From: Nocardioides nitrophenolicus
GTDB taxonomy: Bacteria > Actinomycetota > Actinomycetes > Propionibacteriales > Nocardioidaceae
Direction of reading: 5' to 3'
Assembly: GCF_016907515.1 (NCBI RefSeq)
Contig: NZ_JAFBBY010000001.1
Coordinates: 1,984,001 to 2,048,000 of the forward strand
DNA: 64,000 nucleotides
A program made the translations under genes and the position numbers. Below are positions 16,877 to 25,591 of this stretch, piece after piece (the stretch's first letter is position 1; every line of letters begins with the position of its first letter). The notes beneath the pieces were generated by a model, which worked only from the letters and a program-made list of their open reading frames with translations, was not told the origin of the DNA and ran no database searches.

Positions 16877-19093
16877 CTACAGGTCGAGGACCAGCTTGGG
16901 GGTGCAGGACCTGCTGACGCAGATCATCATGGAGCGGCCGGTGGCCTGCTCGGCCTCGCTGAGCACCTCGTCGCGATGGTCGGGGGCGCCCTCGAGCACC
17001 CGCGTCTCGCACGAGCCGCAGAAGCCCTTCTCGCAGTCGTAGGCGATGCCGGGCACGGCCTCCCGGATCACCTCGATCAGCCGCTTGTCGACCGGAACGT
17101 CGACAGTGACGCCGGTACGACGCAGCTCGACCTCGAAGGGCACGTTGCCCTCGGTGGAGGTGAGCCGAGCCTCCATCTCGTCGCTGGCGGCGAAGCGCTC
17201 CACGTGGAGGTCACGGCCGCGACCGAGCTCGTCGCACACCCGCTGCACCTCGGCGATCATCGCGCCCGGGCCGCAGCAGTAGATCGCGGTGCCGGCGGGC
17301 GTGGCCGCGATCGCGCCGTGCAGGTCGGGGAGGCCGTGCTCGTCCTGGGGCACCAGGTCCACCTCGATGCCGGGCAGGGCGCTCAGCTCGTCGGCGAACG
17401 CCATGGTGCCGCGCGAGCGGCCGCCGTAGAGCACCCGCGCGGGCCGGCCGCGCGTCGACAGGTCCCGCGCCATCGCCAGGATCGGCGTCACGCCGATGCC
17501 GCCGGCGATGAGCAGGTGGCCGTCGGCGTCCACGAGCGGGAAGTGGTTGCGTGGGCCGCGGACGGTGAGCTCGCGGCCGGCGACCGCGATCTCGTGCAGC
17601 TCCTCGGAGCCACCGCGCCCTTCACGCTCGCGCAGCACCGCGAACCGGTACGACGCCGGGTCGGCGCCGCACAGCGAGTACTGCCGCAGCCGGCCGGACG
17701 GCAGCCGCACCTCGAGATGGGCGCCCGGCTGCCAGCGCGGCAGCGTCCCGCCGTCGGCGGCACGCACGGTGATCGCGACGACGTCGTCGGCAACCACGTC
17801 GACGGCGTCGAGGACCACGTCGTAGGTCTCCGCGCCGTGGCTGGCGCCCTGGAACCGGTCGACCCGGTCGCCCACCCGCGGACCGGGCGTGAAGGTCGCC
17901 GGGATGACGTCCCAGCCCATGTGGTTGCCCCGCGAGGCGTAGCCGACGACGCCGGCGCGGTCGACCTTGTAGTCCGGCAGCCGGGTGAGGACCTGGTGGA
18001 TCATCTCCTGGAACATCGCCCGCGCCAGGTGCGCCCCCGGGCAGCGGTGGGTGCCGATGCCGAAGGTGAGATGGCGACTGGCGTCGCGGTCGAGGCGCAC
18101 CTCGTGGGGCTCGCTGAACACCTCGGGGTCGTGGTTGGCCGCGAACCACGGCACCAGCACCCGCTCGCCCGCCCTGACCGGGCAGCCGCCGATCTCGGTG
18201 TCGGTGGTCGTCGTACGGGACATGGCGGTGACCGAGCCGTAGCGACGCAGGAACTCGTCGGTGCCGTCGACCAGCAGGTCGGGCGCGTCGATGAGCTGCT
18301 GGCGCATCTCGGGATGCTCGTCGAGGTGGACCAGGACCGAGCCGGTGAGCGAGGTCGTGGTGTCGACGCCGCCGGTGATGGCGATGCCGATGACCGAGAA
18401 CAGCTCGGCGTCGGTGAACTCCGAGCCGTCGGCCTTGCGCTCGGCGATCAGCCGGCTGATCACGTCGTCACCCGGGTGGGCGCGGCGCTCGGCGATCAGC
18501 TCGGCGAGGCGCTTCTCCATGTAGGCCATGCCCTCGTAGGCGCGCTGGGCCCGCTCGCTGCCGGGCTCGGAGGTGAAGACGTCGTGGATCGGGCGACCGA
18601 TCCGCATCCAGTCCTCCTCGGGGAAGCCGATCCAGTCGAGGGTGACGGCACTGGGCAGCGGGTTGGTGAGCACCTCGACCAGGTCGACGCTGCCCGACTC
18701 GATGAACTCGTCGACGATCCGCGAGGCATGGCGCGCGATCATCGGGCGCAGCTCGTCGACCGCGGCGGGCGAGAGGATCAGGTCGAGCAGCCGGCGGTAC
18801 TCCACGTTGTCCGGCGGGTCCAGCTCGAGCGGCTGCTGCATGTTGCCCCCGAACGGACCGCTCGGGATCACGATGGCCGTGCCCTCCAGGTTGCCCGCCG
18901 CGCGGGTGGAAGAGAACAGCGCGTCGTTGCGCGCGACGTGGAAGACGTCGGCGTACCGGGTGAGGTAGACGTAGCCGTTCTCGTGGGCGTCGGACCGACC
19001 GACCGGGCACTTGTCGCGGAAGGCCGCGTAGTAGCCGACGATGTCGTCGCGGCATTCGGCCGAATGGTGGTCGAACTTCTCGTAGGTTGACAT
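16877..19093 (-). CDS. Self-sufficient cytochrome P450 (P450-reductase-ferredoxin fusion)
   Basis: A 738-aa fusion resembling CYP116B enzymes. Residues 1 to about 410 form the P450: I-helix GGVDTTTS (near 240) and heme-ligand loop FGIGTHRCPGAH with Cys near 350. From about 420 follows a phthalate-dioxygenase-reductase module: FMN motif RQYS near 473, NADH-binding GGIGVTP near 530 and CCGPGAM near 605. A C-terminal [2Fe-2S] domain carries CEKGFCGSC near 690 and a final Cys in MMICVSRS. Such enzymes hydroxylate or dealkylate without separate redox partners. ATG 19093 has AGAGGGA upstream. It is divergent from the alcohol dehydrogenase and shares its operator region. It may create the alcohol that the dehydrogenase oxidises (inference). 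Confidence 0.92.
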   Translation of the reverse strand: MSTYEKFDHHSAECRDDIVGYYAAFRDKCPVGRSDAHENGYVYLTRYADVFHVARNDALFSSTRAAGNLEGTAIVIPSGPFGGNMQQPLELDPPDNVEYRRLLDLILSPAAVDELRPMIARHASRIVDEFIESGSVDLVEVLTNPLPSAVTLDWIGFPEEDWMRIGRPIHDVFTSEPGSERAQRAYEGMAYMEKRLAELIAERRAHPGDDVISRLIAERKADGSEFTDAELFSVIGIAITGGVDTTTSLTGSVLVHLDEHPEMRQQLIDAPDLLVDGTDEFLRRYGSVTAMSRTTTTDTEIGGCPVRAGERVLVPWFAANHDPEVFSEPHEVRLDRDASRHLTFGIGTHRCPGAHLARAMFQEMIHQVLTRLPDYKVDRAGVVGYASRGNHMGWDVIPATFTPGPRVGDRVDRFQGASHGAETYDVVLDAVDVVADDVVAITVRAADGGTLPRWQPGAHLEVRLPSGRLRQYSLCGADPASYRFAVLREREGRGGSEELHEIAVAGRELTVRGPRNHFPLVDADGHLLIAGGIGVTPILAMARDLSTRGRPARVLYGGRSRGTMAFADELSALPGIEVDLVPQDEHGLPDLHGAIAATPAGTAIYCCGPGAMIAEVQRVCDELGRGRDLHVERFAASDEMEARLTSTEGNVPFEVELRRTGVTVDVPVDKRLIEVIREAVPGIAYDCEKGFCGSCETRVLEGAPDHRDEVLSEAEQATGRSMMICVSRSCTPKLVLDL

Positions 19094-19140
19094 ACCTGTC
19101 CCTCTGCCGTGTGAGCCAACTCTCGAGCGAGCCTAGGCCG

Positions 19141-19175
19141 TCTCGCAAGGTGAGTCAACGTCTTGCATTGCGCAA
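19141..19175. promoter_or_regulatory. IclR-type operator between P450 and alcohol dehydrogenase
   Basis: Plus-strand half-sites TCTCGC (19141-19146) and TCTTGC (19161-19166) are 20 bp apart. The second forms a dyad with GTGAGT (19150-19155) over a 5-bp spacer, and a further partial half-site GCGCAA lies at 19170. It is placed 48 bp from the P450 start and 71 bp from the dehydrogenase start, so it can serve both. Confidence 0.6.
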
Positions 19176-19236
19176 TGACCCGACGTCCTTTACGGTCGGG
19201 ACAAAGACGCGCACGGACCCGAGAAGGACACTGCAC

Positions 19237-20346
19237 ATGCGAACCAGAGGCGCCATCGTCCGCACCGCCCCCGGCCCCTACGAGGTGGTCGACCTCGACG
19301 TCGCCGACCCGGCCGAGGGGGAGGTCCAGGTCCGCCTGGCCGCCGCCGGGCTGTGCCACTCCGACGACCACATCGCGGTCGGCGACTCCCCCGTCGCGAT
19401 CTACCCCTTCGCGCTCGGCCACGAGGGCGCCGGTGTCGTCACCCAGGTGGGCCGCGGGGTCACCGGCCTCGCCGAGGGCGACCACGTGATCTTCTCGTTC
19501 CTGCCCGCCTGCGGCCGCTGCCGCTGGTGCGCCAGCGGGATGCAGAACCTGTGCGACGAGGGCGGCAAGGTGTGGATGGCGCCCGAGGTGCCGCGCGTCC
19601 ACCTCGCCGACGGCGGCGCCCCGGTCGGCCAGATGTGCGGTGTCTCCGCCTTCCTGGAGACGACCACCGTCGACGCGCGCTCCGTCGTACGCATCGACCC
19701 GGACCTGCCGCTCGACAAGGCCTGCCTGGTCGGCTGCGGCGTCGCCACCGGCTGGGGCGCGGCGGTCAACTCGGCCGCCGTCCGCCCGGGCCAGGTCGTC
19801 ATCGTGATGGGCATCGGCGGCATCGGCATCAACGCCGTCCAAGGTGCCGTCCACGCGGGCGCCACCACCGTCATCGCCGTCGACCCCGTCGACTTCAAGC
19901 GCGAGGAGGCCAAGCGCTTCGGCGCGACCCACGCCTTCGCGACGATGGACGAGGCCGCCGAGATCGCCCGCGAGCACACCAACGGCCAGGGCGCCGACGC
20001 CGCGATCGTGACCGTCGGCGTCGTCACCGGCGAGCACGTCGGCGCGGCCTTCGCCGCCATCCGCAAGGGCGGCACGGCCGTCGTCACCGGCCTCGGCGAC
20101 AACGCTGCCGTCGGCGCCCCGATCAGCCTCACCGAGCTCACGCTCTACCAGAAGCGGCTCCAGGGCTCGCTGTTCGGCCAGTGCAACCCGACCGCCGACA
20201 TCCCGGCGCTGCTCGACATGTACCGCGCCGGCGCGCTCAAGCTCGACGAGATCGTGACCCGGACCTACGCGCTCGACGAGATCGGGCAGGGGTACGCCGA
20301 CCTGCACGCCGGGCGCAACCTGCGCGGGGTCGTGCTCTTCGACTGA
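19237..20346 (+). CDS. NDMA-dependent (mycofactocin-linked) alcohol dehydrogenase
   Basis: Zinc-dependent medium-chain dehydrogenase (369 aa) of the actinobacterial NDMA-dependent subgroup, which keeps its NAD(H) bound and passes electrons to mycofactocin. Seen: catalytic-zinc residues GLCHSDDH and GHEGAGVV; structural-zinc cysteines CGRCRWCASGMQNLC; coenzyme loop GIGGIG near residue 195. The C-terminal LQGSLFGQCNPTADIP is typical of the subgroup. ATG 19237 has AGAAGGA 9 bases upstream. It lies 6 kb from the mft operon and shares the regulon operator. Likely substrate: an alcohol made by the adjacent P450 (inference). Confidence 0.92.
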   Translation: MRTRGAIVRTAPGPYEVVDLDVADPAEGEVQVRLAAAGLCHSDDHIAVGDSPVAIYPFALGHEGAGVVTQVGRGVTGLAEGDHVIFSFLPACGRCRWCASGMQNLCDEGGKVWMAPEVPRVHLADGGAPVGQMCGVSAFLETTTVDARSVVRIDPDLPLDKACLVGCGVATGWGAAVNSAAVRPGQVVIVMGIGGIGINAVQGAVHAGATTVIAVDPVDFKREEAKRFGATHAFATMDEAAEIAREHTNGQGADAAIVTVGVVTGEHVGAAFAAIRKGGTAVVTGLGDNAAVGAPISLTELTLYQKRLQGSLFGQCNPTADIPALLDMYRAGALKLDEIVTRTYALDEIGQGYADLHAGRNLRGVVLFD

Positions 20347-20370
20347 TCGCGCAGCAGACGCCCGACCCGA

Positions 20371-20406
20371 CAACGGGGCCGCATCCACCCGGATGCGGCC
20401 CCGTTG
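20371..20406. terminator. Alcohol dehydrogenase terminator
   Basis: Perfect 16-bp stem CAACGGGGCCGCATCC with complement and a 4-base loop, 24 bp past the dehydrogenase stop. It may also serve the convergent ABC importer operon. Confidence 0.85.
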
Positions 20407-20455
20407 TGGCGGGTGGCGCGGGGCGCGGGACCTGCGCCCGCCGGCCCGCCGCGGC

Positions 20456-20566
20456 ATGTAACACGCTGTCCACCCGTCTAGGCGGCGCTCGTCAGCAGAA
20501 AACGCCCTCGAAACGGCCTCAGGGCGCTGACAACCGCCAGGTAGTCGGGTGGACAGCGTGTTACAT
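20456..20566. repeat. Palindromic intergenic element, family B copy 1 (111 bp)
   Basis: 20-base perfect inverted arms, ATGTAACACGCTGTCCACCC at 20456-20475 and its complement at 20547-20566, enclose an imperfect inner stem (GGCGGC...; GCCCTC...GAGGGC-like). It lies between convergent genes. The same arm sequence recurs at 30706-30777. Confidence 0.78.
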
Positions 20567-20618
20567 CGCTGCCTGCCCGCCCCGCAGGACCGACCGCGAA
20601 CCCGGCCGGGGGCTCCCG

Positions 20619-21527
20619 CTACCGCGCCGGCGCGAACGGCTGACCGAGCGCGAGCGGCCGCCTCGACCGCGCCCCGAGGAGCGCGAGCGACACCAGCGCC
20701 AGCAGGTACGGCGTGGCCGCGAGCAGCTGCGGCGACACGGAGTACCCGATCGCGGGGAGGGCGAGCTGCAGGCCCTGGGCGACGCCGAAGACGAAGCAGG
20801 CGCCGATGACGCCGCGCAGCATCCAACCGCCGAAGATGACCGCCGCGATGACGATGTAGCCGCGGCCGGCGGTCATGCCGCTGGTGAACGAGCCGGACTG
20901 GAAGACCGACAGGTAGGCGCCGCCCAGGCCGGCGCAGAAGCCGCAGAAGAGCAGCGCCTGGCGGCGACGGGCGTTGACGTCGACGCCGGTGAGGTCGCCG
21001 GCGACCGGGTCGTCGCCGGCGGCGCGCAGCTCGAGCCCGAACCGCCGCCGGCGCACCCACCAGATCAGCAGGAGCAGGGGCAGCAGCAGGTAGACGACCC
21101 ACGGCTGGACGAAGAACGCCTTGCCGACGACCGGCAGCTCGGAGAGCAGCGGGATCCGCCACGCCGAGCCGGCGGGGATGTCGAGCACGGTCGTCGACAG
21201 GAGGTAGTTGGTCACGCCGAGCACCAGCACGTTGAGCGAGAGCCCCACGACATAGGTGTTGAGCTGCAGCCGGTGGCTGAGGTTGCCGTGCACGAAGGCG
21301 ACCACGAGCGCCGCGGCCACGCCGCAGAGCAGGCCGACGATCGGCGAGCCCGAGGCGGAGGCGCCGTACGCCGCCGCGAACGCGGAGCCGAGCATCATCC
21401 CCTCGACGGAGAGGTTGAAGGTGCCGGCCCGCTGGGCGACGTACTCCCCCAGCCCGGCGAACAGCAGCGGCACCGTCAGCGGCACCGACGCGGTCAGGAT
21501 CGTCTCGAGGTCCGTCGTCAGGTTCAT
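20619..21527 (-). CDS. ABC importer permease (BMP/nucleoside type), subunit 2
   Basis: Membrane subunit (302 aa) of an ABC importer of the BMP/nucleoside class (NupQ/YufQ-like). There are about eight hydrophobic helices. The family segment GTFNLSVEGMMLGSAFAA (about residues 32-52) and GDDPVAGDLTGVDV (near 185), the EAA-like coupling loop, are visible. It starts one base after the upstream permease stop and is the last of four genes in the minus-strand operon. Confidence 0.9.
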   Translation of the reverse strand: MNLTTDLETILTASVPLTVPLLFAGLGEYVAQRAGTFNLSVEGMMLGSAFAAAYGASASGSPIVGLLCGVAAALVVAFVHGNLSHRLQLNTYVVGLSLNVLVLGVTNYLLSTTVLDIPAGSAWRIPLLSELPVVGKAFFVQPWVVYLLLPLLLLIWWVRRRRFGLELRAAGDDPVAGDLTGVDVNARRRQALLFCGFCAGLGGAYLSVFQSGSFTSGMTAGRGYIVIAAVIFGGWMLRGVIGACFVFGVAQGLQLALPAIGYSVSPQLLAATPYLLALVSLALLGARSRRPLALGQPFAPAR

Positions 21528-21528
21528 C

Positions 21529-22713
21529 TCAGGCCTCCACGGCGCGGCGGATCCGGCGGCGCCGCAGCGCCGCGAGCAGGACGGGGGGACACAGCAGCGC
21601 GACCACGATCGCGGCGGTGATGACGTTCACGATGTCGACAGGTACGCCGTCGCCGCCGAGCAGGCCGCCGCCCGCGACCATCGCGCCGAAGACGAGCGCG
21701 AGCAGGACGCTGACACCTGCGTTGGTGCGCGCGGCGAGGGCGATGAGCAGGCCGCTCCACCCGATGGAGCTGGAGACGCCGGGGTTGAGCTGGAAGCTCT
21801 GCCCCATCAGGATCGCCGCGCCCGCGGCGCCGGCGAAGGCACCGGAGGCGGCGACGGCGAGCGAGCCGAGTCGTGGCGCGCTGATGCCGATCGTGCCCGC
21901 CACGGTGGGGTTCTGGCCGAGGATCCGGAGCCGGTAGCCGGCGTGCGCCGACGACAGGAACCACGCGACCAGGACGGCGGCGACCAGGGCCAGCACGAAC
22001 GCGAACGGCACGTCGACCCCGAGCACGTGGATCGTCGGCAGCATCGCCTTCTCCGGCACCCGCGGCGACTGCGATGCCGTGCCGGCACCGAGCGAGCCGG
22101 CGTCGCCCTTGTCGTGGAGCGGGCCGTCGCCGGAGATCAGCCCGGTCAGCAGCTGCTCGGCGAGGAACACCAGCAGCAGCGAGCTGACCACGATGTCGAC
22201 ACCGCGCGTGAACTTGAGCAGCGCGGCGAGCAGCGCCCAGGCCGCGCCGGCCAGCGCGGCGGCGACGAACCCGAGGACGATGGTCAGCGGGCCGGACGCG
22301 TCGACATGGAAGACCACGAACCCGGCGCCGATCGCGCCCAGGGTGACCTGACCCTCCTGGCCGATGTTGAACTGCCCGGCCCGCATGCAGATCACGGCGC
22401 CGACGGCGACGAGCAGCAGCGGGGCCGCGGCGGTCAGCAGGTAGCCGATCGAGATGGTGCTGCCGATGCTGCCCTCGAACAGGTTGCGCAGGATCACGCC
22501 CGGGTCGTGGCCGGTGGCCCAGCCCAGCAGCAGGCCGACGCTGATGCCGAGCGCGAGGAACACCAGGAAGGCGAGCACCTGCTCGGCGGCCGGACGGGCA
22601 CCCGACCGGAGCGAGCCGAGCAAGCGCTCCGTCGCGGCATCGGCACCGGTGGGTGACGGCGGGACGGGCGGGCCGCCCTGCGTCGCGGTCGGCTCGGAGA
22701 CCTCGGTGCTCAT
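21529..22713 (-). CDS. ABC importer permease (BMP/nucleoside type), subunit 1
   Basis: Partner permease (394 aa; NupP/YufP-like). A hydrophilic Thr/Pro-rich N-terminal extension of about 40 residues precedes the helices. Family motifs include MRAGQFNIGQEGQVTLGAI and the coupling loop ILGQNPTVAGTIGIS. ATG 22713 overlaps the ATPase stop by four bases. Confidence 0.9.
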   Translation of the reverse strand: MSTEVSEPTATQGGPPVPPSPTGADAATERLLGSLRSGARPAAEQVLAFLVFLALGISVGLLLGWATGHDPGVILRNLFEGSIGSTISIGYLLTAAAPLLLVAVGAVICMRAGQFNIGQEGQVTLGAIGAGFVVFHVDASGPLTIVLGFVAAALAGAAWALLAALLKFTRGVDIVVSSLLLVFLAEQLLTGLISGDGPLHDKGDAGSLGAGTASQSPRVPEKAMLPTIHVLGVDVPFAFVLALVAAVLVAWFLSSAHAGYRLRILGQNPTVAGTIGISAPRLGSLAVAASGAFAGAAGAAILMGQSFQLNPGVSSSIGWSGLLIALAARTNAGVSVLLALVFGAMVAGGGLLGGDGVPVDIVNVITAAIVVALLCPPVLLAALRRRRIRRAVEA

Positions 22714-24290
22714 GCGGACACTCCTCCCATCAGCAGGCCGAGCCGTTCCGGGTCGGCCTCGGCGCGGGACAGCTCCCCCTGGATCCGCCCCCGGTAGATC
22801 ACGGCGATGCGGTCGGACAGCTGCAGGATCTCGTTCAGGTCCGAGGAGATGAGCAGGACGGCGACCCCCGAGGCCGCCGCCTCCCGCATCCGCTGGTGCA
22901 GGTCGGCGACCGCACCGACGTCCAGTCCCCGGGTGGGCTGGGCGAGCACCAGCACCGACGGCGCCGCGGAGAGCTCCCGGGCCAGCACCACCTTCTGCTG
23001 GTTGCCGCCCGAGAGCGAGCGCATCGGCTGGTCGACCGACGCGACCGCGATGTCGTACTCCTCGACCAAGCGCTCGGCCAGACCGCGCAGCCGACGACGC
23101 GAGACCACGCCCGCCCGCGAGAGCGAGCGCAGTCCGGCCAGGGCCAGGTTGTCGGCGACCGACATGTCGAGGATGCAGCCCGACGTCTTCCGGTCCTCCG
23201 GTACGACGCCCACGCCGGCCTTGCGGGTCGAGCCCGGCCGCCCGACGGGGATCCGCCGCCCGTGCACGCGGAGCTCGCCGCCCTGCAGGGACAGCGACCC
23301 CGCGAGCAGCCCGGACAGCCACTGCTGGCCGTTGCCCTCGACCCCGGCCAGGCCCACGATCTCCCCGGCGCGCAGCTCCAGGTCGAGCTCGTCCAGACCG
23401 GGCGGGGCGCCGTCGTACGACGGGGTGCGGGCGCCCACGATGCTGAGGACCGGCGGCGCGTCGGCGAGCGGCGCAGACACCGGCGCCTCCTCGACCCGCA
23501 CCGGGGCGGCGCCGATCGCGGCGGCGACGTCGGTCGTACCGGGCAGGTCGCGGCCGATCATGTGGCGGGCCAGGTCGGCCACGGGCGTCTCCGCGGGGAT
23601 CACCCGGGAGACGACGCGGCCGCCCCGCATCACCGTGGCCCGGTTCGCCACCGCGGTGATCTCGGCCAGGTTGTGGCTGATCAGGATGACCGAGCAGTCA
23701 CCCTGCTCGACCAGCCCGCGCAGCATGGTGAACAGCGAGCGCGACTCCTGCCGGGTCAGCACGGCCGTCGGCTCGTCGAGCACGAGGAGCCGCGGCTGGT
23801 CGATCAGGCAGGTGACCAGCTCGACCCGCTGCTGCTCGCCGACGCTCAGGTCGCCGACCATCGCGCGGGGCGAGACCTCGAGGCCGAACCGCTCGCTGAC
23901 CGCCTGGATCTGGGCCATGGTGCGGACCCGGTCGACCGGACCGCCGCCGCTGAGCACGACGTTCTCCCAGACCGACAGCGTGGGAATGAGGCTGTAGTGC
24001 TGGTGCACCATCCGGACGCCGAGATCGCGGGCCGCGTTGGGATCGCGGATCGTGGCCGGAGTCCCCGCCAGGCTGACCTCGCCGCGGTCGGCGCGGACCA
24101 GCCCGAGCAGGATGTTCATCAGCGTGGACTTGCCGGCGCCGTTCTGGCCGAGCAGCCCGTGGATCTCCCCCGGCGCGACCTCGAGGTCGACGTCGAGGCA
24201 GGCCGGGACCCCGTTGAAGTGCTTGGTGATGCCGGCCATGCGGAGCGCCGGCGCCACCGCCTCCACCTCCGGTCCAGAACGAGCAGTCAT
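22710..24290 (-). CDS. ABC importer ATPase with two ABC domains (BMP/nucleoside type)
   Basis: 526-aa tandem ATPase of the NupO/YufO type. The first domain has Walker A GQNGAGKST, signature LSVGEQQRVEL and Walker B LLVLDEPTA. The second has the degenerate Walker A GVEGNGQQ usual for this class and signature LSGGNQQKVVLAREL. An unusual low-complexity Ala/Pro insert separates the domains (about residues 255-285). It begins 7 bp after the stop of the binding-protein gene. Confidence 0.92.
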   Translation of the reverse strand: MTARSGPEVEAVAPALRMAGITKHFNGVPACLDVDLEVAPGEIHGLLGQNGAGKSTLMNILLGLVRADRGEVSLAGTPATIRDPNAARDLGVRMVHQHYSLIPTLSVWENVVLSGGGPVDRVRTMAQIQAVSERFGLEVSPRAMVGDLSVGEQQRVELVTCLIDQPRLLVLDEPTAVLTRQESRSLFTMLRGLVEQGDCSVILISHNLAEITAVANRATVMRGGRVVSRVIPAETPVADLARHMIGRDLPGTTDVAAAIGAAPVRVEEAPVSAPLADAPPVLSIVGARTPSYDGAPPGLDELDLELRAGEIVGLAGVEGNGQQWLSGLLAGSLSLQGGELRVHGRRIPVGRPGSTRKAGVGVVPEDRKTSGCILDMSVADNLALAGLRSLSRAGVVSRRRLRGLAERLVEEYDIAVASVDQPMRSLSGGNQQKVVLARELSAAPSVLVLAQPTRGLDVGAVADLHQRMREAAASGVAVLLISSDLNEILQLSDRIAVIYRGRIQGELSRAEADPERLGLLMGGVSA

Positions 24291-24297
24291 CGCCGGG

Positions 24298-25449
24298 TCA
24301 GGACGCGCCGGCCAGGCCGAACAGGTCGATCTTGCCGCCGTTGACGTCGGCGAGCGCCTGGTCGATGGCCTGGCTCATCGGGTCCTTGCCGTCGCCGGCG
24401 CCGTCGCACGCGTGCACCGCGGGGACGGGGTCGACGCCCAGCCGCCAGTTGCGGGTCACGCCCAGCTCGAGCTTGCCGTCGGCGAAGAGGTCGAGCATCG
24501 GGGCCAGGTAGTAGCCGGGGGCGAAGACCACCTCGCCGATGAAGTCGCCGTCGGTCGAGTCGCAGAAGGTCTTCGGGGAGCCGAGCACCGGGATGCCGGA
24601 CTCCTTGGCCTTCTTGGCGACCGCGATCGTCGGGGCGCCGAAGTACGGGTAGACGGCCCCGATGCCCTGCGAGACCTGGGCGTTGAAGCCCTCGACCGCC
24701 TTGCCGACGTCGATCTGGTCGCCGGTATAGGTCTCCACGACCTCGGCGTCCGGGACCTGCGCCTGCACGCCGGCCTTGAACACCTTGCCGATGGTGGTGT
24801 TGAACGGCGCCGCGATCCCCGAGAGGAAGCCGGTCTTCTTGATGTCGTTGGCCTTCATGTACGCACCCATCGCGACCCCGGCGACGTAGGCGTAGTCGAG
24901 GCCGACGTCGTAGGACTGGGTGAAGGTGGCGTCCTGCTCCGGTGAGCCGTAGCCACCCTGCAGGTAGAAGAAGGTGTCCTTGCACAGCGGGTTGGACGCG
25001 GCGGTGACGGCCTGGGCGAGCTGCGCGTCGCCGATCACGATCAGGTCGACCCGCTGGCGGCACAGGTTCTCCGCGGCGGTGACCGCCTGGGTGAGCGGGA
25101 CCAGGCCCTGCACCGTGTACTTCCAGTCGTGCTGCTCGGCGGCGTAGGCGACCGCGTCCGCGGTGCTCTGGTAGTAGGTGCCGTCGTTGGTGTCACCCGA
25201 GGTGATGACGCCGATCGACACCTTGCCGTCGCCGTTCATGTCCGGCTGGCCCTTCGGGATGCTGCCCTCGCCCAGCCACTGCTCCGCGGTGGCGGTACCG
25301 GGCTCACCCACGGTCGCGCCGCGGGCGACCGCGAACGGGTCGGGGCCGTCGAAGCCCTTCTTCTTGGGCTCGTCGCTCGACGAGCCACAGCCTGCGGTCG
25401 CAAGCATCGCGACCGCGATGCAGGCTGCTGAGAACTTCTGGATTCGCAT
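24298..25449 (-). CDS. BMP-family substrate-binding lipoprotein of ABC importer
   Basis: Extracytoplasmic binding protein (383 aa). ATG 25449 has GGCGGAGAAAC upstream. A short signal ends with the lipobox ATAGC. The body contains SIGVITSGDTNDGTYYQ, AENLCRQRVDLIVIGDAQLAQAV and IGAVYPYFGAPTIA, matching the BMP/PnrA family, which commonly binds purine nucleosides or other heterocycles. It heads the minus-strand importer operon, divergent from the aldehyde dehydrogenase across an IclR-type operator. A heterocyclic substrate is likely, but its identity is unknown. Confidence 0.9.
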   Translation of the reverse strand: MRIQKFSAACIAVAMLATAGCGSSSDEPKKKGFDGPDPFAVARGATVGEPGTATAEQWLGEGSIPKGQPDMNGDGKVSIGVITSGDTNDGTYYQSTADAVAYAAEQHDWKYTVQGLVPLTQAVTAAENLCRQRVDLIVIGDAQLAQAVTAASNPLCKDTFFYLQGGYGSPEQDATFTQSYDVGLDYAYVAGVAMGAYMKANDIKKTGFLSGIAAPFNTTIGKVFKAGVQAQVPDAEVVETYTGDQIDVGKAVEGFNAQVSQGIGAVYPYFGAPTIAVAKKAKESGIPVLGSPKTFCDSTDGDFIGEVVFAPGYYLAPMLDLFADGKLELGVTRNWRLGVDPVPAVHACDGAGDGKDPMSQAIDQALADVNGGKIDLFGLAGAS

Positions 25450-25549
25450 GTTTCTCCGCCCTCGATCCATCCGAGTAGTGCGTGACTTGCGGGTCGTTCC
25501 GACCTAGGTCCGAGTGCCTGTCGGCCGAGCCCCGGGACTGCGCCAGCAT

Positions 25550-25586
25550 GCACCAGCCCGTCTCGCAATGCAACACATCATCTTGA
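25550..25586. promoter_or_regulatory. IclR-type operator between ABC importer and aldehyde dehydrogenase
   Basis: Two dyads with 5-bp spacers at a 20-bp pitch: GCACCA/TCTCGC (25550-25566) and GCAACA/TCTTGA (25570-25586). It serves divergent genes. Confidence 0.62.
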
Positions 25587-25591
25587 CTAAT

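Noticed and set aside
16754..19090. 778-codon plus-strand frame opposite the P450
   Set aside because: Antisense shadow with no recognisable domain; the P450 fusion on the minus strand explains the region.
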